From Turritopsis dohrnii (Eukaryota > Cnidaria > Hydrozoa > Anthoathecata > Oceaniidae), in contig BQMF02000001.1 in assembly GCA_027922465.2 (NCBI GenBank), positions 2,170,001 through 2,234,000 on the forward strand: 64,000 nt of DNA, written 5' to 3'. Both the position numbers and the translations under genes were made by a program. This document shows, piece by piece, positions 45,601 through 56,181 of this stretch (within the stretch, counting starts at the first letter, position 1; every line of letters begins with the position of its first letter). The notes under the pieces are model-generated. The model had not been told where the DNA came from and searched no databases. It worked only from the letters and a program-made list of their open reading frames with translations.

Positions 45601-46727
45601 GTTACAGAGCTCCACGTCGACATGATGACGACAGGTACAGAGCTCCACATCGACATGAAGGTGAAATGTACGGTGAAGATAGAAAATTGTTTCGACCACA
45701 CCCATATGGATTTGAGTACATGTCGAAAATGAATCTATACAACGACGAAGAGCGGATTTTGCATCCCGGTAGAGCGGCTAATTTCCGAACACGCCATCAT
45801 TCTGAACGACAGTTACGTCAATCCGAACGTGAAATGGATTTATATCGAATGACGTCACCTACGGATTATCCCGAACACAAAACTTGTCATATCTCCTACG
45901 CAGAAGATAAAAAAATCAGAGAGCTGTACAGTCACAGTCATTCCTCCTCCTTTGGTGTACATTATACAGACCGGGATGATGTGATGCTGCGAAGAAAGGA
46001 AGAAATTGCTAAGCACAACGAAAAATACGAGTGCGACAATTCTAAAAATGGCTTTATCGATTTGTCAGCTACCAGGCATCATAAGCTCCCTTTACCACAC
46101 GTTGTTCGACAAGAATTTGACAGGCATACACGAAATCATCAAAATGCTTCGCCGAAATCACATCGTGTACAAGACATCATCGACTATCCCACTCGCCACC
46201 ATCATGAACGACATTACTCTTCTTCGATTTACGAGACTCAAAAACGAGAATTGAGAATGGAACCTTACTGTTATATGTATCGTCGCTACGCACCCATGGT
46301 CGACGCTGCCACGCAAACAAGTGGCGAACATAAGGAAAGAGACGCGTCATCAGAATTCGACACAAGGCCGCTGGAAACTGAAGACGCCTTTGTTGGCGAC
46401 GAACTTAAAGTTGAACGTTCACCGTCGGCGACATCGTCGTCACCTCTTAATATCAAAGACAGGATGTCGGAAGGGTCACCCGATGTATTCAGCAGTGCTG
46501 AAATGAATTCTCCCATATCCACACCCAACTCTTTGATTCATCATCCTCTAACGCCCGTCATGACGCCCATTCCACAACAGGTTTTAACATCCACTCAATG
46601 CAAGTGTGGTTGTATGGATAAAGTAGATTATCCAATCGCAAGTAGCGTTGCCCATAGTAACTCAAGTGTTCACGTGACTTCAGTGGCAAATGATACAGTT
46701 GTGGTTTTCCCCAAGGAAGTTTATTAA
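39680..46727 (+). CDS. ETS-domain transcription factor (ELK-like winged helix)
   Basis: Three exons (39680-39782, 44260-44486, 45267-46727) encode 596 residues. Exon 1 gives a short acidic start ([20 protein letters not shown]) ending in phase 1. Exons 2 and 3 carry the ETS domain at about 40-123: [31 protein letters not shown], the recognition helix [14 protein letters not shown], then [17 protein letters not shown] across the second junction. The two Arg that read GGA cores are present in RALRYYY. The domain is N-terminal and the KxSGxxFVYKFV ending resembles the ELK/GABPA groups. No Pointed domain is seen. The tail is low-complexity, His/Arg/Ser-rich, with four 11-residue repeats (203-246) and a Ser/Pro-rich stretch ([22 protein letters not shown]) that could be MAP-kinase sites. 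It is presumably a nuclear activator or repressor. Exact orthology is unsettled. Confidence 0.88.
41447..41856. repeat. 410-bp MITE with long TIRs and TA duplication, copy 2 (inverted)
   Basis: Starts GGGAACTTACGAAAGTACGA and ends GTTTCGTAAGGTCCC, with TA on both sides (41445-41446, 41857-41858). Its interior (TCAGTACAACTTCAAAATAT, CACGTTGTGTGTAGAACGTG) is the reverse complement of copy 1 at 37197-37605. It lies in ETS intron 1. Confidence 0.85.
43391..43575 (-). repeat. Retroposon 3' tail (SINE/LINE) ending in (TAAA)n
   Basis: On the minus strand, unique-looking GC-richer DNA ends ATCCTGGGTAAACATTCGT followed by (AAATA/TAAA)n. CCTGG-TAAACATTC plus a tetranucleotide tail is the 3' end of CR1/L2-clade LINEs and the SINEs that use them. 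The 5' side fades near 43575. It lies in ETS intron 1. Confidence 0.6.
45543..45674 (+). repeat. Coding minisatellite, 4 x 33 bp, in the ETS gene
   Basis: Encodes four 11-residue units of the form (S/A)P-x-RH-(E/D)-xxx-Y-(G/R): [44 protein letters not shown]. Frame is preserved because the unit length is a multiple of three. Confidence 0.9.
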
Positions 46728-47019
46728 AGTTGACGGTTAAACGATTTCCTATTGGAAATGTAAAGGACTTATTCGTGCAGATGTTATATTGAGAAAAACG
46801 TTGTGTAAATAAGATGGCTTCCTGTTTTGTGTTTCTATCGAGATGAATCTCTTGTTTATAACTCGATTTTTAAAGAAAACATATAAAAGAAACAGGTTTA
46901 TGTTTATGCTATGTTCGCCCTATCGTTCCGGGGAGATGAAACGGTCAAAAAATTGATTTTCTATTCTTTCATGTCGTCATTTAATTCTCACTCGTGTTTC
47001 TCACTCACTCCTGTCATAA

Positions 47020-47025
47020 AATAAA
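47020..47025 (+). terminator. Poly(A) signal of the ETS gene
   Basis: AATAAA about 290 bases after the ETS stop codon, the first good signal downstream. Confidence 0.6.
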
Positions 47026-50000
47026 TTGAAGTAGATAAAACTTATTGTATATTTCAAACTCGACGGTAAAGTCTTATCAAGGTAGAAGTGTCTATGAGTC
47101 ACACAACTACACTCAAGATGTGACACATTTGTCTACTTTCACATCAATGCATCATCGATCAAATTTGTCAATGGCTTTTAAGCCATTCTATGACTTTACC
47201 GTCTCCACAAAACAGGTAATCCACAGGTAGCTCAAAGCCAAGGCCAGTTCCTTTGTTCACCCTCTTGCCTGTGACAGCAACACGATTACAATGATTCACC
47301 TTTTCCGAAAGGCAATCATCGAAGACTAAAGAAATTGGCGATAGCAATATATTAAGGTGATGTTGAATGAGTTAATCGTTAGAGTTGAGACATTAAAACT
47401 GAAAAGGTTAAGGCAAACACACATCAATGACTTCTTTAGGAAATGAATATTTACTAGCATGTAGCTTTAGCTAAAAATGCCCCCGCGCTCAAGCATTCCA
47501 ATTTGTACACACAGCAAGCTATACATTGCAAGACTATACAACGGAGACGAAAACAAAGAAAAACTTTGTTACTTTTTGTTATGTCTTAGTCCTATGTCAC
47601 ACTGATGCTAATTTATACCTTTCAAAAAGTGTAATTAAGGCTTAACAAGTAATATCAGAAAGCATTGGCTACAAACAAAAGAAATGTGTGAACTGAAACC
47701 ATGGATACGTAATTTATAATCAAAACAAGAAACAACTAAGTTGTTAAAAGATTTCCGTAACTTAAGCATGACATGCTTGTAATTTTAATTTGATAAAAGA
47801 TGTTGTTGTGATTACTTTTCATTGTCAAAAATAAACTTTTTTCTAAGGGATTATACACTTCATTATGTATGTATGCTGCTTTCTCTCTCTTTCCATATAT
47901 ATAAGTCCTGTTAAGTACAATAACAAATTTGCAGAGTGAAAATAAATATATACAATGTAAAATTGCTTAATTTATATACATAAAAATTAAAAAAATAAAA
48001 ATCGTCAAGAACTATTCAATAAGTCGACAGAAGTAAAATTTCAAATTCACTGGGCAATTACGTAATAACTTTTTGATCCTTATGTTCTTCCGTGGTCTAA
48101 AATACAGAGCAGTTTTCACACAGCCACAGAGCTTTGCTTTATTTGCAACAAACAGAATAAGGCAGGATAGGTGTGACCTTTACTCTGTTGGCTTTCCTTA
48201 ATATACTGCATCGTGATTGTTCATTTTGCTTTTAAATGACTTATTCAGCCATGGGCAAGGACGTCACTTAATTTTCTTTTCTATTACCAGGGCATAGTTA
48301 TTAAAAATGATCTCATGAATTTGGTATGGTCTTGTTAATGTTTATTGTTTTGTAGACTGTAAACCAATCGACATCTCGTAACTGCTTCAAAGTGTATCAA
48401 TTTACTGTTTTTAAATAATGTCTGGATCATCATAGGTACCGACACAAACTCTCTTCAAGATTACATCGTTTCTTTTTTCAAAGACTGCACAACATAATTA
48501 AAATCATTATTGAAGGCTTTTGACAGATATTTTGTTGTCAGCCAAGCAATACATGCAGCATGTAAGAAGACTAGGATGGGAATTCTCTTTTGTGAAAATA
48601 TCTTAATCCATGATATTTTCATTCAATATCTTGTCTTCCCAATTTATTTGTTTCATATGTCAATGTATACAATTCATAACCATCGATTAAATACAAATCT
48701 TGAGATTCGGCATCAGATAAATGAGTCTTCATACACAGTATAATATCAATGTTATGATATTCCTTCTCTTGTTATTATTATCAACAACCTGTATATAAAA
48801 TTCTCAAAATTCGACTGTAAATCACGTATATTTTGTTATACAAACGATAGTCCTGTCTCTTTACAAGTCACATGCAGTTCTTTAATTATGAAATGATCTG
48901 TACGTAAACTTTTCCAACATTTCCAGATAAAAGTACCAAGCACAAAACACAAGCACGACCTTCCACGCGCCACCATATTGTTTTTACATGCTTTCGGTTC
49001 AGCTTTAGCCTGTCAACATTTTACATTATCATCACAGCGGAGATATGAAAATCACAGGCTAGAGCATTACCCTGATAGATAGATAGATAGAGAAATAGAT
49101 ACGCCGCCGAAATGAATAAGATTATCCATTCCATGGAAATCTTAATAAGATAAACATTTGTTAAAGAAATTCTGTAAGAACCAAAAGAAAGAAAAAAAAA
49201 CTTTTTAAAAAAAAATTAAAGCGAAAAATCAATTAGAAATCTGCGTTTCAAACTTTGATTCGAAACAAGAAATAGCCAAAGTTTACATAAAAAACAAGAA
49301 AAAAATATAAGAAGGTTTTATTGATCATGATCACACCCGGTTTGGAGGACAGAAAAAAGAAGAAAAACACGAAGAACGACAATTTGTAGGCTTTCTTGCA
49401 TACACAGATATCCAATTAAAATCTTTTTAAGGCAAGATCCGCCAAAAATCAATGCATTGAATAAAATTTATCGAATGAAAGATTTAGAGCTAAAACATAT
49501 ATACAAAAATAAAATGTTGTTGGCAAAATTTCAGATTTCAAGCTGTGCTTCAAAATCCTAATCGTTCACTGCACTAAAACAACACAAAAGTAATATGAAA
49601 AATGTCTTTCCTACAAAAATTACATCACGAGAAAGACCAAAAAAAAAGGATTCCATCGATATAAAATTTATAAAAATTAATTGGATATTTTCTTCAAAAA
49701 TGCGATGAAAATTTTTGTTGCCAATTTTTTGAAACACACTGTATAGAACAAATGTATAGAAAAATAGTTTCGTGTAAACAAAACATGATTTTCTGAATCC
49801 TGCTAATAAACAACAGTTCGGCTTTAAGGAATATTACATTACAAACAATTTTAAACTTATCATATAGGGGACCATTTTTTACATTTGGAAATGGTTTTCC
49901 GATTTTCAAAAAGTAACTCTGATTATTAACTTCAAAAATTGGCTAAAATCATTCCAAAAAAGAATACAAACGATCTTGAAAAGGTCGATCTGCAAAATGC

Positions 50001-50177
50001 TGCAATGAAAGTATATAAAAGTATAAATTAATAATCAGCAATAATCAGGTGCATTTGTATTCTTAAAATACCAAAAATTAAACGAAACCGATAAGTTCAT
50101 CTTGCCTAGTATAGCAAGTTTTCAATTCCTATAAATTTGTTCTCGAAATGTTGATGAAAATAATAATAGTAATAATA
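47026..50177. other. AT-rich intergenic DNA, no gene seen
   Basis: Open frames here are short and without protein character. A small (GATA)n microsatellite lies at about 49073-49090. AT-rich poly-A runs are frequent at 49180-49320. No repeat boundary was recognised. Confidence 0.5.
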
Positions 50178-51540
50178 TTAATACGTACCAAGTTTTAACT
50201 TCTCCATCTTTGTGGACTTCCGACTTTTGTTCCCCAATACCATGCCATCAAGGATTATAACTGGTGCTGTTACAATAAGTGCGTTTGTCGTATGCTCTTC
50301 CTTACTCGCACTGCTCTCGATCACATGAAGAACCTTTGCTTTATCAGAGCTCAAAAAAGGTTCCCCATCTTGTGCAAACATTGACTTTGGTACCACTGAC
50401 GATTCGTATTCGCCAATCATTCCCTCTAACTCGTGTTCAGGTCGTTTCTTTGCAGCAATGAGAAATCGGGACAGCAACGTGGGTTCTTCTTTGGGTTGGA
50501 CAATCTTTTAGCCTACTTTGGTCTTGATAGATTTCGCTATAGTTCGAAATGTTTTTAAATTTTGTTTTTTGATTGGTGACCACAAAGGTGTTGACTTATT
50601 AATTAGAAAATTCTGTTTCAAATAGTTCCAACTATCGGCATAACTTTGTTCAATCTCTTTTATCGTAACCAAGGTAGAATTGCGTGTGACGAGTGACGAA
50701 AGATGTTAAGTGCAGATTCCAGTTTCCTTCACGGTTTACGAGAACAAAATTGAAATTCGTACGTGGTCATGTAGTTGCGCAAAAACAGGGCTTCTTTAAT
50801 CAAAGCTTTCAAAGACTTCCAGTAAACCACTGCGTTCAAAGGCTGCTGTAGATGCCTCAACACGAGCTCTTGTAATTTCTTCAAGGTTGATCAGCAGTAA
50901 AGAATTGGTCATTTCTATCAGTTGTTGACTTGCTTCAGGGTGTTTTTTCAGGAATTTTTTAAGTATATCTTACACAATGACAAGTAAAGGACCATATGCG
51001 CTTCCATTGCTCTTTTCATATGCTTGTCTTCCAGAATCTGCCCAAGAAGAGTTGTTGTGACATAAATTCCAGCTTCGACCAGGTACCTTGTATATACTTT
51101 CCGATGGACTTTAAGGAATGCAAAAGCTCGCCAAGTCTGATAAAGTTGTCCTTTATCTCTTTGCGTTCTCGCATCTGTAAACACTTAGAGTAAAGCTGCA
51201 AATCCAGTGTAATAATGGTTTTGCTCCCACCCGTGACAGCAACATTGATTCCTTGTGCAAGTTTGAGCGAATGATAGGCAAGCCTTGGCATATGGTAATT
51301 CCAGGAACATGAGATGGATTCCATGCTGGTAAGGGACATACAAATGTTTTCTTTGATAACTTGGTAGATACTCCAAAGACGATCAGATTTGCAACTACCA
51401 GATAAACTAACCAAAGAAAATTCTTCCGGTCCAAAGGTCGGAAATGATTCATTTACTTTCTTGTTCCACAAATGTAAGCCTACACCGACGCTAAAAGGTT
51501 TATCAACAACCTCCCAAAAATTCGTGTCAGGAGAGCTCTT
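50178..51540 (-). pseudogene. Decayed copy of a multicopy cnidarian-type gene of unknown function
   Basis: Broken minus-strand frames run in order. The first (51471-51016) reads NESFPTFGPEEFSLVSLSGS, DRLWSIYQVIKENICMSLTS, SWNYHMPRLAYHSLKLAQGI. It shifts near 51060 into VEAGIYVTTTLLGQILEDKH-MKRAMEAHMVLYLS, then on toward 50178 with several stops. From memory this ordered set of blocks is common in many copies in Hydra, anemone and coral assemblies as uncharacterised proteins, probably carried by or amplified with mobile elements. At least three frameshifts separate the pieces, so it is a pseudogene. Its function and transposon association are not known to me. Confidence 0.6.
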
Positions 51541-51549
51541 GTAGGTTTA

Positions 51550-52121
51550 GGACCGCGGAGCAGAATTTTGTGTGGGGGATGACTAATTAGAGCCAAGAAA
51601 ATGTGCTATATTTTAGGTAAAACATTTTCAAAAAACCTCTCAAATCTGCTGCGCTGGTCAAACGAACGCAACATTTCATGCAACATTCGATGCAATACTG
51701 TTGCGTCACTTGTTGCATTCGTTTGACACCGTTGTTGTCTGATGTTGCACGGCCATGCAACAATGTTGCATGACTACACAGCAAAATGAACATGTTCATT
51801 TTGTTGTAACTTGTGTTGTAATAAAGTTGGAACCCTTTTTATGATGTTGCATTTATTTGACATATATCAAAACATCTTTTTTCTTAAAACATTTTGAACG
51901 TTAAATCGAACGTCAAATCGAATCGTTACCATGATGGTATCTATTTTGAAAGCACTTTATTTGATTCCGTAAATGAAATGTTTTAGACAATGTTGCAAGA
52001 AAATCACCAGCCCCTCATTAAAAAGCGAATGCAACATTTTTGCTAAATAAATATTGTATCGAATGTTGCATGAAATGTTGCGTTCGTTTGACCAGCGCTC
52101 CAACCTGCTGCTCCGCGGTCC
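51550..52121. repeat. Inverted-repeat element (MITE) with GGACCGCGGAGCAG ends
   Basis: GGACCGCGGAGCAG at 51550-51563 is mirrored by CTGCTCCGCGGTCC at 52108-52121. An inner arm, CTGGTCAAACGAACGCAACA plus TTTCATGCAACATTCGATGCAATA (from about 51655), is mirrored from about 52097 downward. Between the left outer and inner arms lies ~80 bp with no partner on the right, perhaps a secondary insertion. TGTTGCA motifs are abundant inside. It abuts the pseudogene at 50178-51540. Confidence 0.75.
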
Positions 52122-53190
52122 CTGGGTTTCTTGCCGTTTGCTAACTTTTTATTGGTCTATTTTCAAAGTAAAGTTTTTATACATTTTTCACCTATTTTTA
52201 AAGTTCTTTTTGATGCATGGTGGAAAAAAATTGATATTTTTGAAAAAACATTTTTAATTTTATGGCAACCGATGGCGTCATGTCACGTGACATGTGAGGT
52301 GACCCAAAAGTGACACCTACATAGATTTTGATCCTCAAGGGGTAAAAAATGCGCGCCACACAAAAACTATTTGGGCTGCTGACCTTCATTTCATGCGTAT
52401 ATCATTTTCAAGATGGTAACCAACCAACAACATAAACGTGAGGAGGGGGAGACCATGTGGTAAAATTGAAGAATTTATAAGCATTATTATTTCGGCAAAA
52501 CAGATATCCCTCCTTTCATAATTTATTTCCAAAATACCTCATAGTACAAGCGTGTACAAAGTCTTTGCCTGTCTGATTCATTTGAATCTCTCTAACTGCT
52601 CTTCATCTTCTGAGAAATATATCGCCAACTTTCATGCAATTTTGATTAGTTTCACATATTTTACTAGTTTTTTTTCGTTGCAAGAAGGAAAACGTTACTC
52701 TGCGAACACATTATATGCCTTCACAGACAAAATTTTTAAGAGGCAAAATTTTAATAATCTCAACAATTTTGTCTGCCAAATTTTTTTTGTTGGACAGATG
52801 AAATTGTGCTGCATTTTTTCAAGTTCAAAATTAGGTGCAAGAACTTTCCTTAATAACTTTATTTAATGAATGGAAATCTGATATTATGAGCAGTATAGTC
52901 AAATGTTTGAAATATTAAACAAAATTTGTCTGCACTTTACTAATGGCTTTGGTGATATGGCTACTAAATAAACCTTTTCCTGATTAATTTGGCTGCTGTG
53001 TCAGAAAAATTACTGCATATAATAACTGCCGAAAATTTGACTGAAAGTTATGTTTGCCAAATATATATATATATTTGCAGAAACTTAATAATCTGTAGAA
53101 ATTTTAAATATCTTATTATAATACTCCGCGCTGTGTGTCACACTTTTATTTTAGAGAGTGATATATATATTTAGTTTTAATTTACGGTCA
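52122..53190. other. AT-rich intergenic DNA, nothing recognised
   Basis: No protein-like frame and no bounded repeat; a (TA)n run lies at about 53061-53074. Confidence 0.5.
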
Positions 53191-53317
53191 TCGTCCTCTT
53201 ATGTGCGCGTAAAACCACGTAGAGGCGAGAGACACTTTTTTCACGATCATTCCAAAAGCACGTGGCATCATTTGACGTCAGTTTTTTTATGATCACGGGG
53301 AATCATTACATTGCATC

Positions 53318-53600
53318 CCCAATTGAACGCGACGATTTGGGGAAATATCTCGAGAACAAATAGGGAAAACTGACGTTTTTTAGGGTCCGCGATATGGGTG
53401 ACGGGGTGACGCAACATTTGGGCCTAAATTTTATTTGGTACTGCGGATATGACGTCATCACAATCTTTGATCGACGACATCTCTGCAACGGTTGATCGTA
53501 GCAAAACGATCCCATACACTTTTTTGATCAGTTTTTCGAGCTCTACAACATGAGCACACTTTTGAGTTGTGATTTTATGATTTATTTTTCCGTCACGGGT
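53318..53600 (+). repeat. Helitron-related repeat fragment 1
   Basis: Shares blocks with the Helitron at 55449-55907: AACTGACGTTTTTTAGGGTC, GATCGACGACATCTCTGCAA, AAAACGATCCCATACA and TTTTTCGAGCTCTACAACAT. No terminal hairpin with CTAG was found. Confidence 0.65.
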
Positions 53601-53699
53601 TACGTACACGGAAATGGCGTATTTCACACATCTCTTTCGAAGTTAAACTCGGTAAAAAGTTTTACTCGGGATACTAGTATATAATTATTGTAATTGACA

Positions 53700-53965
53700 T
53701 AGATGTCAGTTTTTTCCATGACATCGCCTTCCCAATTGAACTTGGTGTTTTGGGAAAAACATCTGGGCCAATAAGAATAACTGACGATTTTTAGGGTCTG
53801 TGATATTGATGAAAGGGGAGAGAATTTGGGGGGATGGGGCAGTGACATCATTGAAATATTTGGTCAGTAATATGTCAGTATTGGTTAGTCGTAGGGAAAG
53901 ACTCCAGGCATTTTTTTTTGTTTTTTATTATTTGTTTTTGTTTTTTGAGCTCTACAAAAGAAGTA
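53700..53965 (+). repeat. Helitron-related repeat fragment 2 (diverged)
   Basis: AATAACTGACGATTTTTAGG, GGGGGATGGGGCAGTGACAT and GAGCTCTACAAAAGAAG align with the same order in the Helitron at 55449-55907, with more substitutions than fragment 1. Confidence 0.55.
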
Positions 53966-54073
53966 CATTTTTGTAATTATTGTGGTCTTTTGAGCCATCA
54001 TTTTCAAAATTAAAACCTGTATAAGTTGAACATATTTGCACAACCACTTGTTAAAATGTTGCAATATTTACCT

Positions 54074-54575
54074 TATTTCCTCTAATAAATACCGCTTTCT
54101 GATTAACGCTGCCCTTTATTAAACACCGCACTTATAACCAGACACATAAAAATGGCATTTTATTAGAAGACAGGCTAAACAAGAAGTAGTTTAAAAAGTT
54201 TAATAATTTTTTTATTTGTTTTCTATCAACAAATTCTTCCATTCATAAGTAATTAATTATGCGGGAACATTCACACTAATTTCTCATTTCTTTTAAAATG
54301 CTACGAGCCAAGCTTGTAGTAGTAAATGGTAAATGTACCACTAAAATTTCACTGTCTCACATCTTGCATACTCCAATCGCATGAAAAGGATTCATCTTGT
54401 TCAGCACTGGATTAAGATCTATTGTTTAAAACATTTGCAGATAATAATTTTGTAACAGATTTTAGGAAAAGAAAGTATATAAACACCGCCCTCTAATGAA
54501 CACTGCTTTCTATTAAACATCACATGCAAAAGCAGGAATTTGTAATAAACACCACAACATTTATTAGAGGAAATA
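54074..54575. repeat. MITE with ATTTCCTCTAATAAA terminal repeats
   Basis: ATTTCCTCTAATAAA near 54076-54090 is mirrored by TTTATTAGAGGAAAT at about 54560-54574. Inside, AAACACCGC or near variants recur (54121, 54482, 54547), giving subterminal repeats. No coding frame; the superfamily is not determined. Confidence 0.65.
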
Positions 54576-54719
54576 TAGTAGTTTTAAAAGATAGGAGTAC
54601 AGTTTTAGCTAGTAATGGACTGAACGTCTAGAAGAAGTTGGGAGTATACTAGCACATGTGCATGTAATTGCATGCCTCTCCTGAAAAAGACTGAAAGGAA
54701 TCAAATATATAACATTAAA

Positions 54720-55020
54720 CTAGTAACCCGGGTAAAATTTTTTTACCAGTTCTAATCAATGTGAGCTGAACCGCAGAAAGGCTTAATGGAAAGAACCAAA
54801 CATCAAAATAATTAAGAAACTAAAGCATCGAAATACTTTGTTCCTGGGATAATTTGTTACTGTGGAGACATGAAACACAATCAAACAATCGGGTAAAATC
54901 TTTTTTTACCAGTTTTAATCAATGTGAGCTGAACCGTAAAAAAAGGTTTAGTAAAATAAATTTCCCCTGAAAACATGAAAGAACCAAACATCAAAATAAT
55001 AAAAAAAATGAAAACATTGA
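54720..55020 (+). repeat. Tandem pair of a dispersed repeat
   Basis: CGGGTAAAATTTTTTTACCA at 54728 and CGGGTAAAATCTTTTTTTAC at 54890 each lead into AATCAATGTGAGCTGAACCG. Related, more diverged units lie at 2776-3200. Confidence 0.6.
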
Positions 55021-55448
55021 AACCTAATATTCCCTCCTTTTCCACCACAAGCTGAGCCAATCAGATTACGCTTGATCACTGGTACTTTTCCTGAATGCTT
55101 TGAAGTCAATCTTAAAATAGCAAATGGAATCCTAGCAAAAATAAGCTATATATCATTTACCACTTGATGACACACCTACAATATTGTTGTCACGTCTATT
55201 CACCAACATAGAAACTAAATTACTATCCTCCCCATGATAAATATCTCATTTTAGGCAACAGGAAAGTCTTCTTTAGAATTTTCTAGGCATTTTAAAATTT
55301 TCTCACATATGTTCTTTTTAAAATACATAACATTTTCATCTCTAATACACATGACATACTTACTTTTCATAAATTTCCTTCATATCCAGACATGCTGCTA
55401 GATGGTTTATAATCCCCCACTAGTCAACTCCACTGCCTTTAGATTGCA

Positions 55449-55907
55449 TCTATATATTAATAGCCGATTCTCTGTTTGTTTGTTTGTTTGTAAGTCACGC
55501 AAAATGGTAGGTGAGCTGTGAGAGAAATCATTTCTTATTTTTTACGCGACGTCAGTGTGAAGCCATTCCATTGAGACCCAAATAGAACGCGACGTTTAGG
55601 GAAAATTATCTCGGTAACAAATAGGGATAACTGACGTTTTTTGGGGTCCGTGATACAGGCGATGGGGTGATGAAAAATTTGGGTCTAAATATTTTGGGGG
55701 GACGGGTCTGTGACGTCATCAAAACTTTTGATCGACGATATCTCTGTAACGGTTGGTCGTAGCGAAACGATCCCATACATTTTTTTGATCAATTTTTCGA
55801 GCTCTACAACATGGACACAGTTATGATTGCAAATTCCTTAATTTTATTTTTCGTGAACTCAACGCAGGCTGAACATGGGCGGCGAGCGACGCCGCCTGGG
55901 CGGCTAG
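55449..55907 (+). mobile_element. Non-autonomous Helitron with intact ends
   Basis: The 5' end TCTATATATTAATAG starts right after an A, and the 3' end CTAG (55904-55907) is followed by T, the A|T target of Helitrons. Seven bases before CTAG a perfect hairpin is present, GGCGGCG-AGCGA-CGCCGCC (about 55879-55897). There are no terminal inverted repeats or target duplication, as expected for rolling-circle transposons. At 459 bp it has no Rep/helicase coding capacity. It lies 275 bp upstream of the ELP4 start codon. Confidence 0.85.
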
Positions 55908-56181
55908 TTTCATTAAAATACTGGTCACATGAGTCATAGAACAATTGCTGAATCTCATTAAACTGTATACGTTTCAAGTGCATCATTTTCAGTTAAAAAG
56001 AGATTTGATTTCATTTCATCAGTTAAACATTCTTCCCATTCTTCCCGGTTTATTAGAAACATGATTGGAACCTGCCAATTAACTGGCCCTGTCACACTTA
56101 TTGCAAGATTGTCTTTATTATCCTATTATTTCAAACTCTTAGAATTCAAATTTCCTTCATCAATAATACTTTGAGAAAAAT

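Noticed and set aside
49073..49090. CRISPR-like short repeats
   Set aside because: A simple GATA microsatellite without spacers; no CRISPR array anywhere in the window.
55449..55907. Bidirectional promoter or CpG island upstream of ELP4
   Set aside because: The GC-rich palindrome is better explained as the Helitron 3' hairpin, given the TC...CTAG ends and A|T target; a promoter role remains possible but is not shown.
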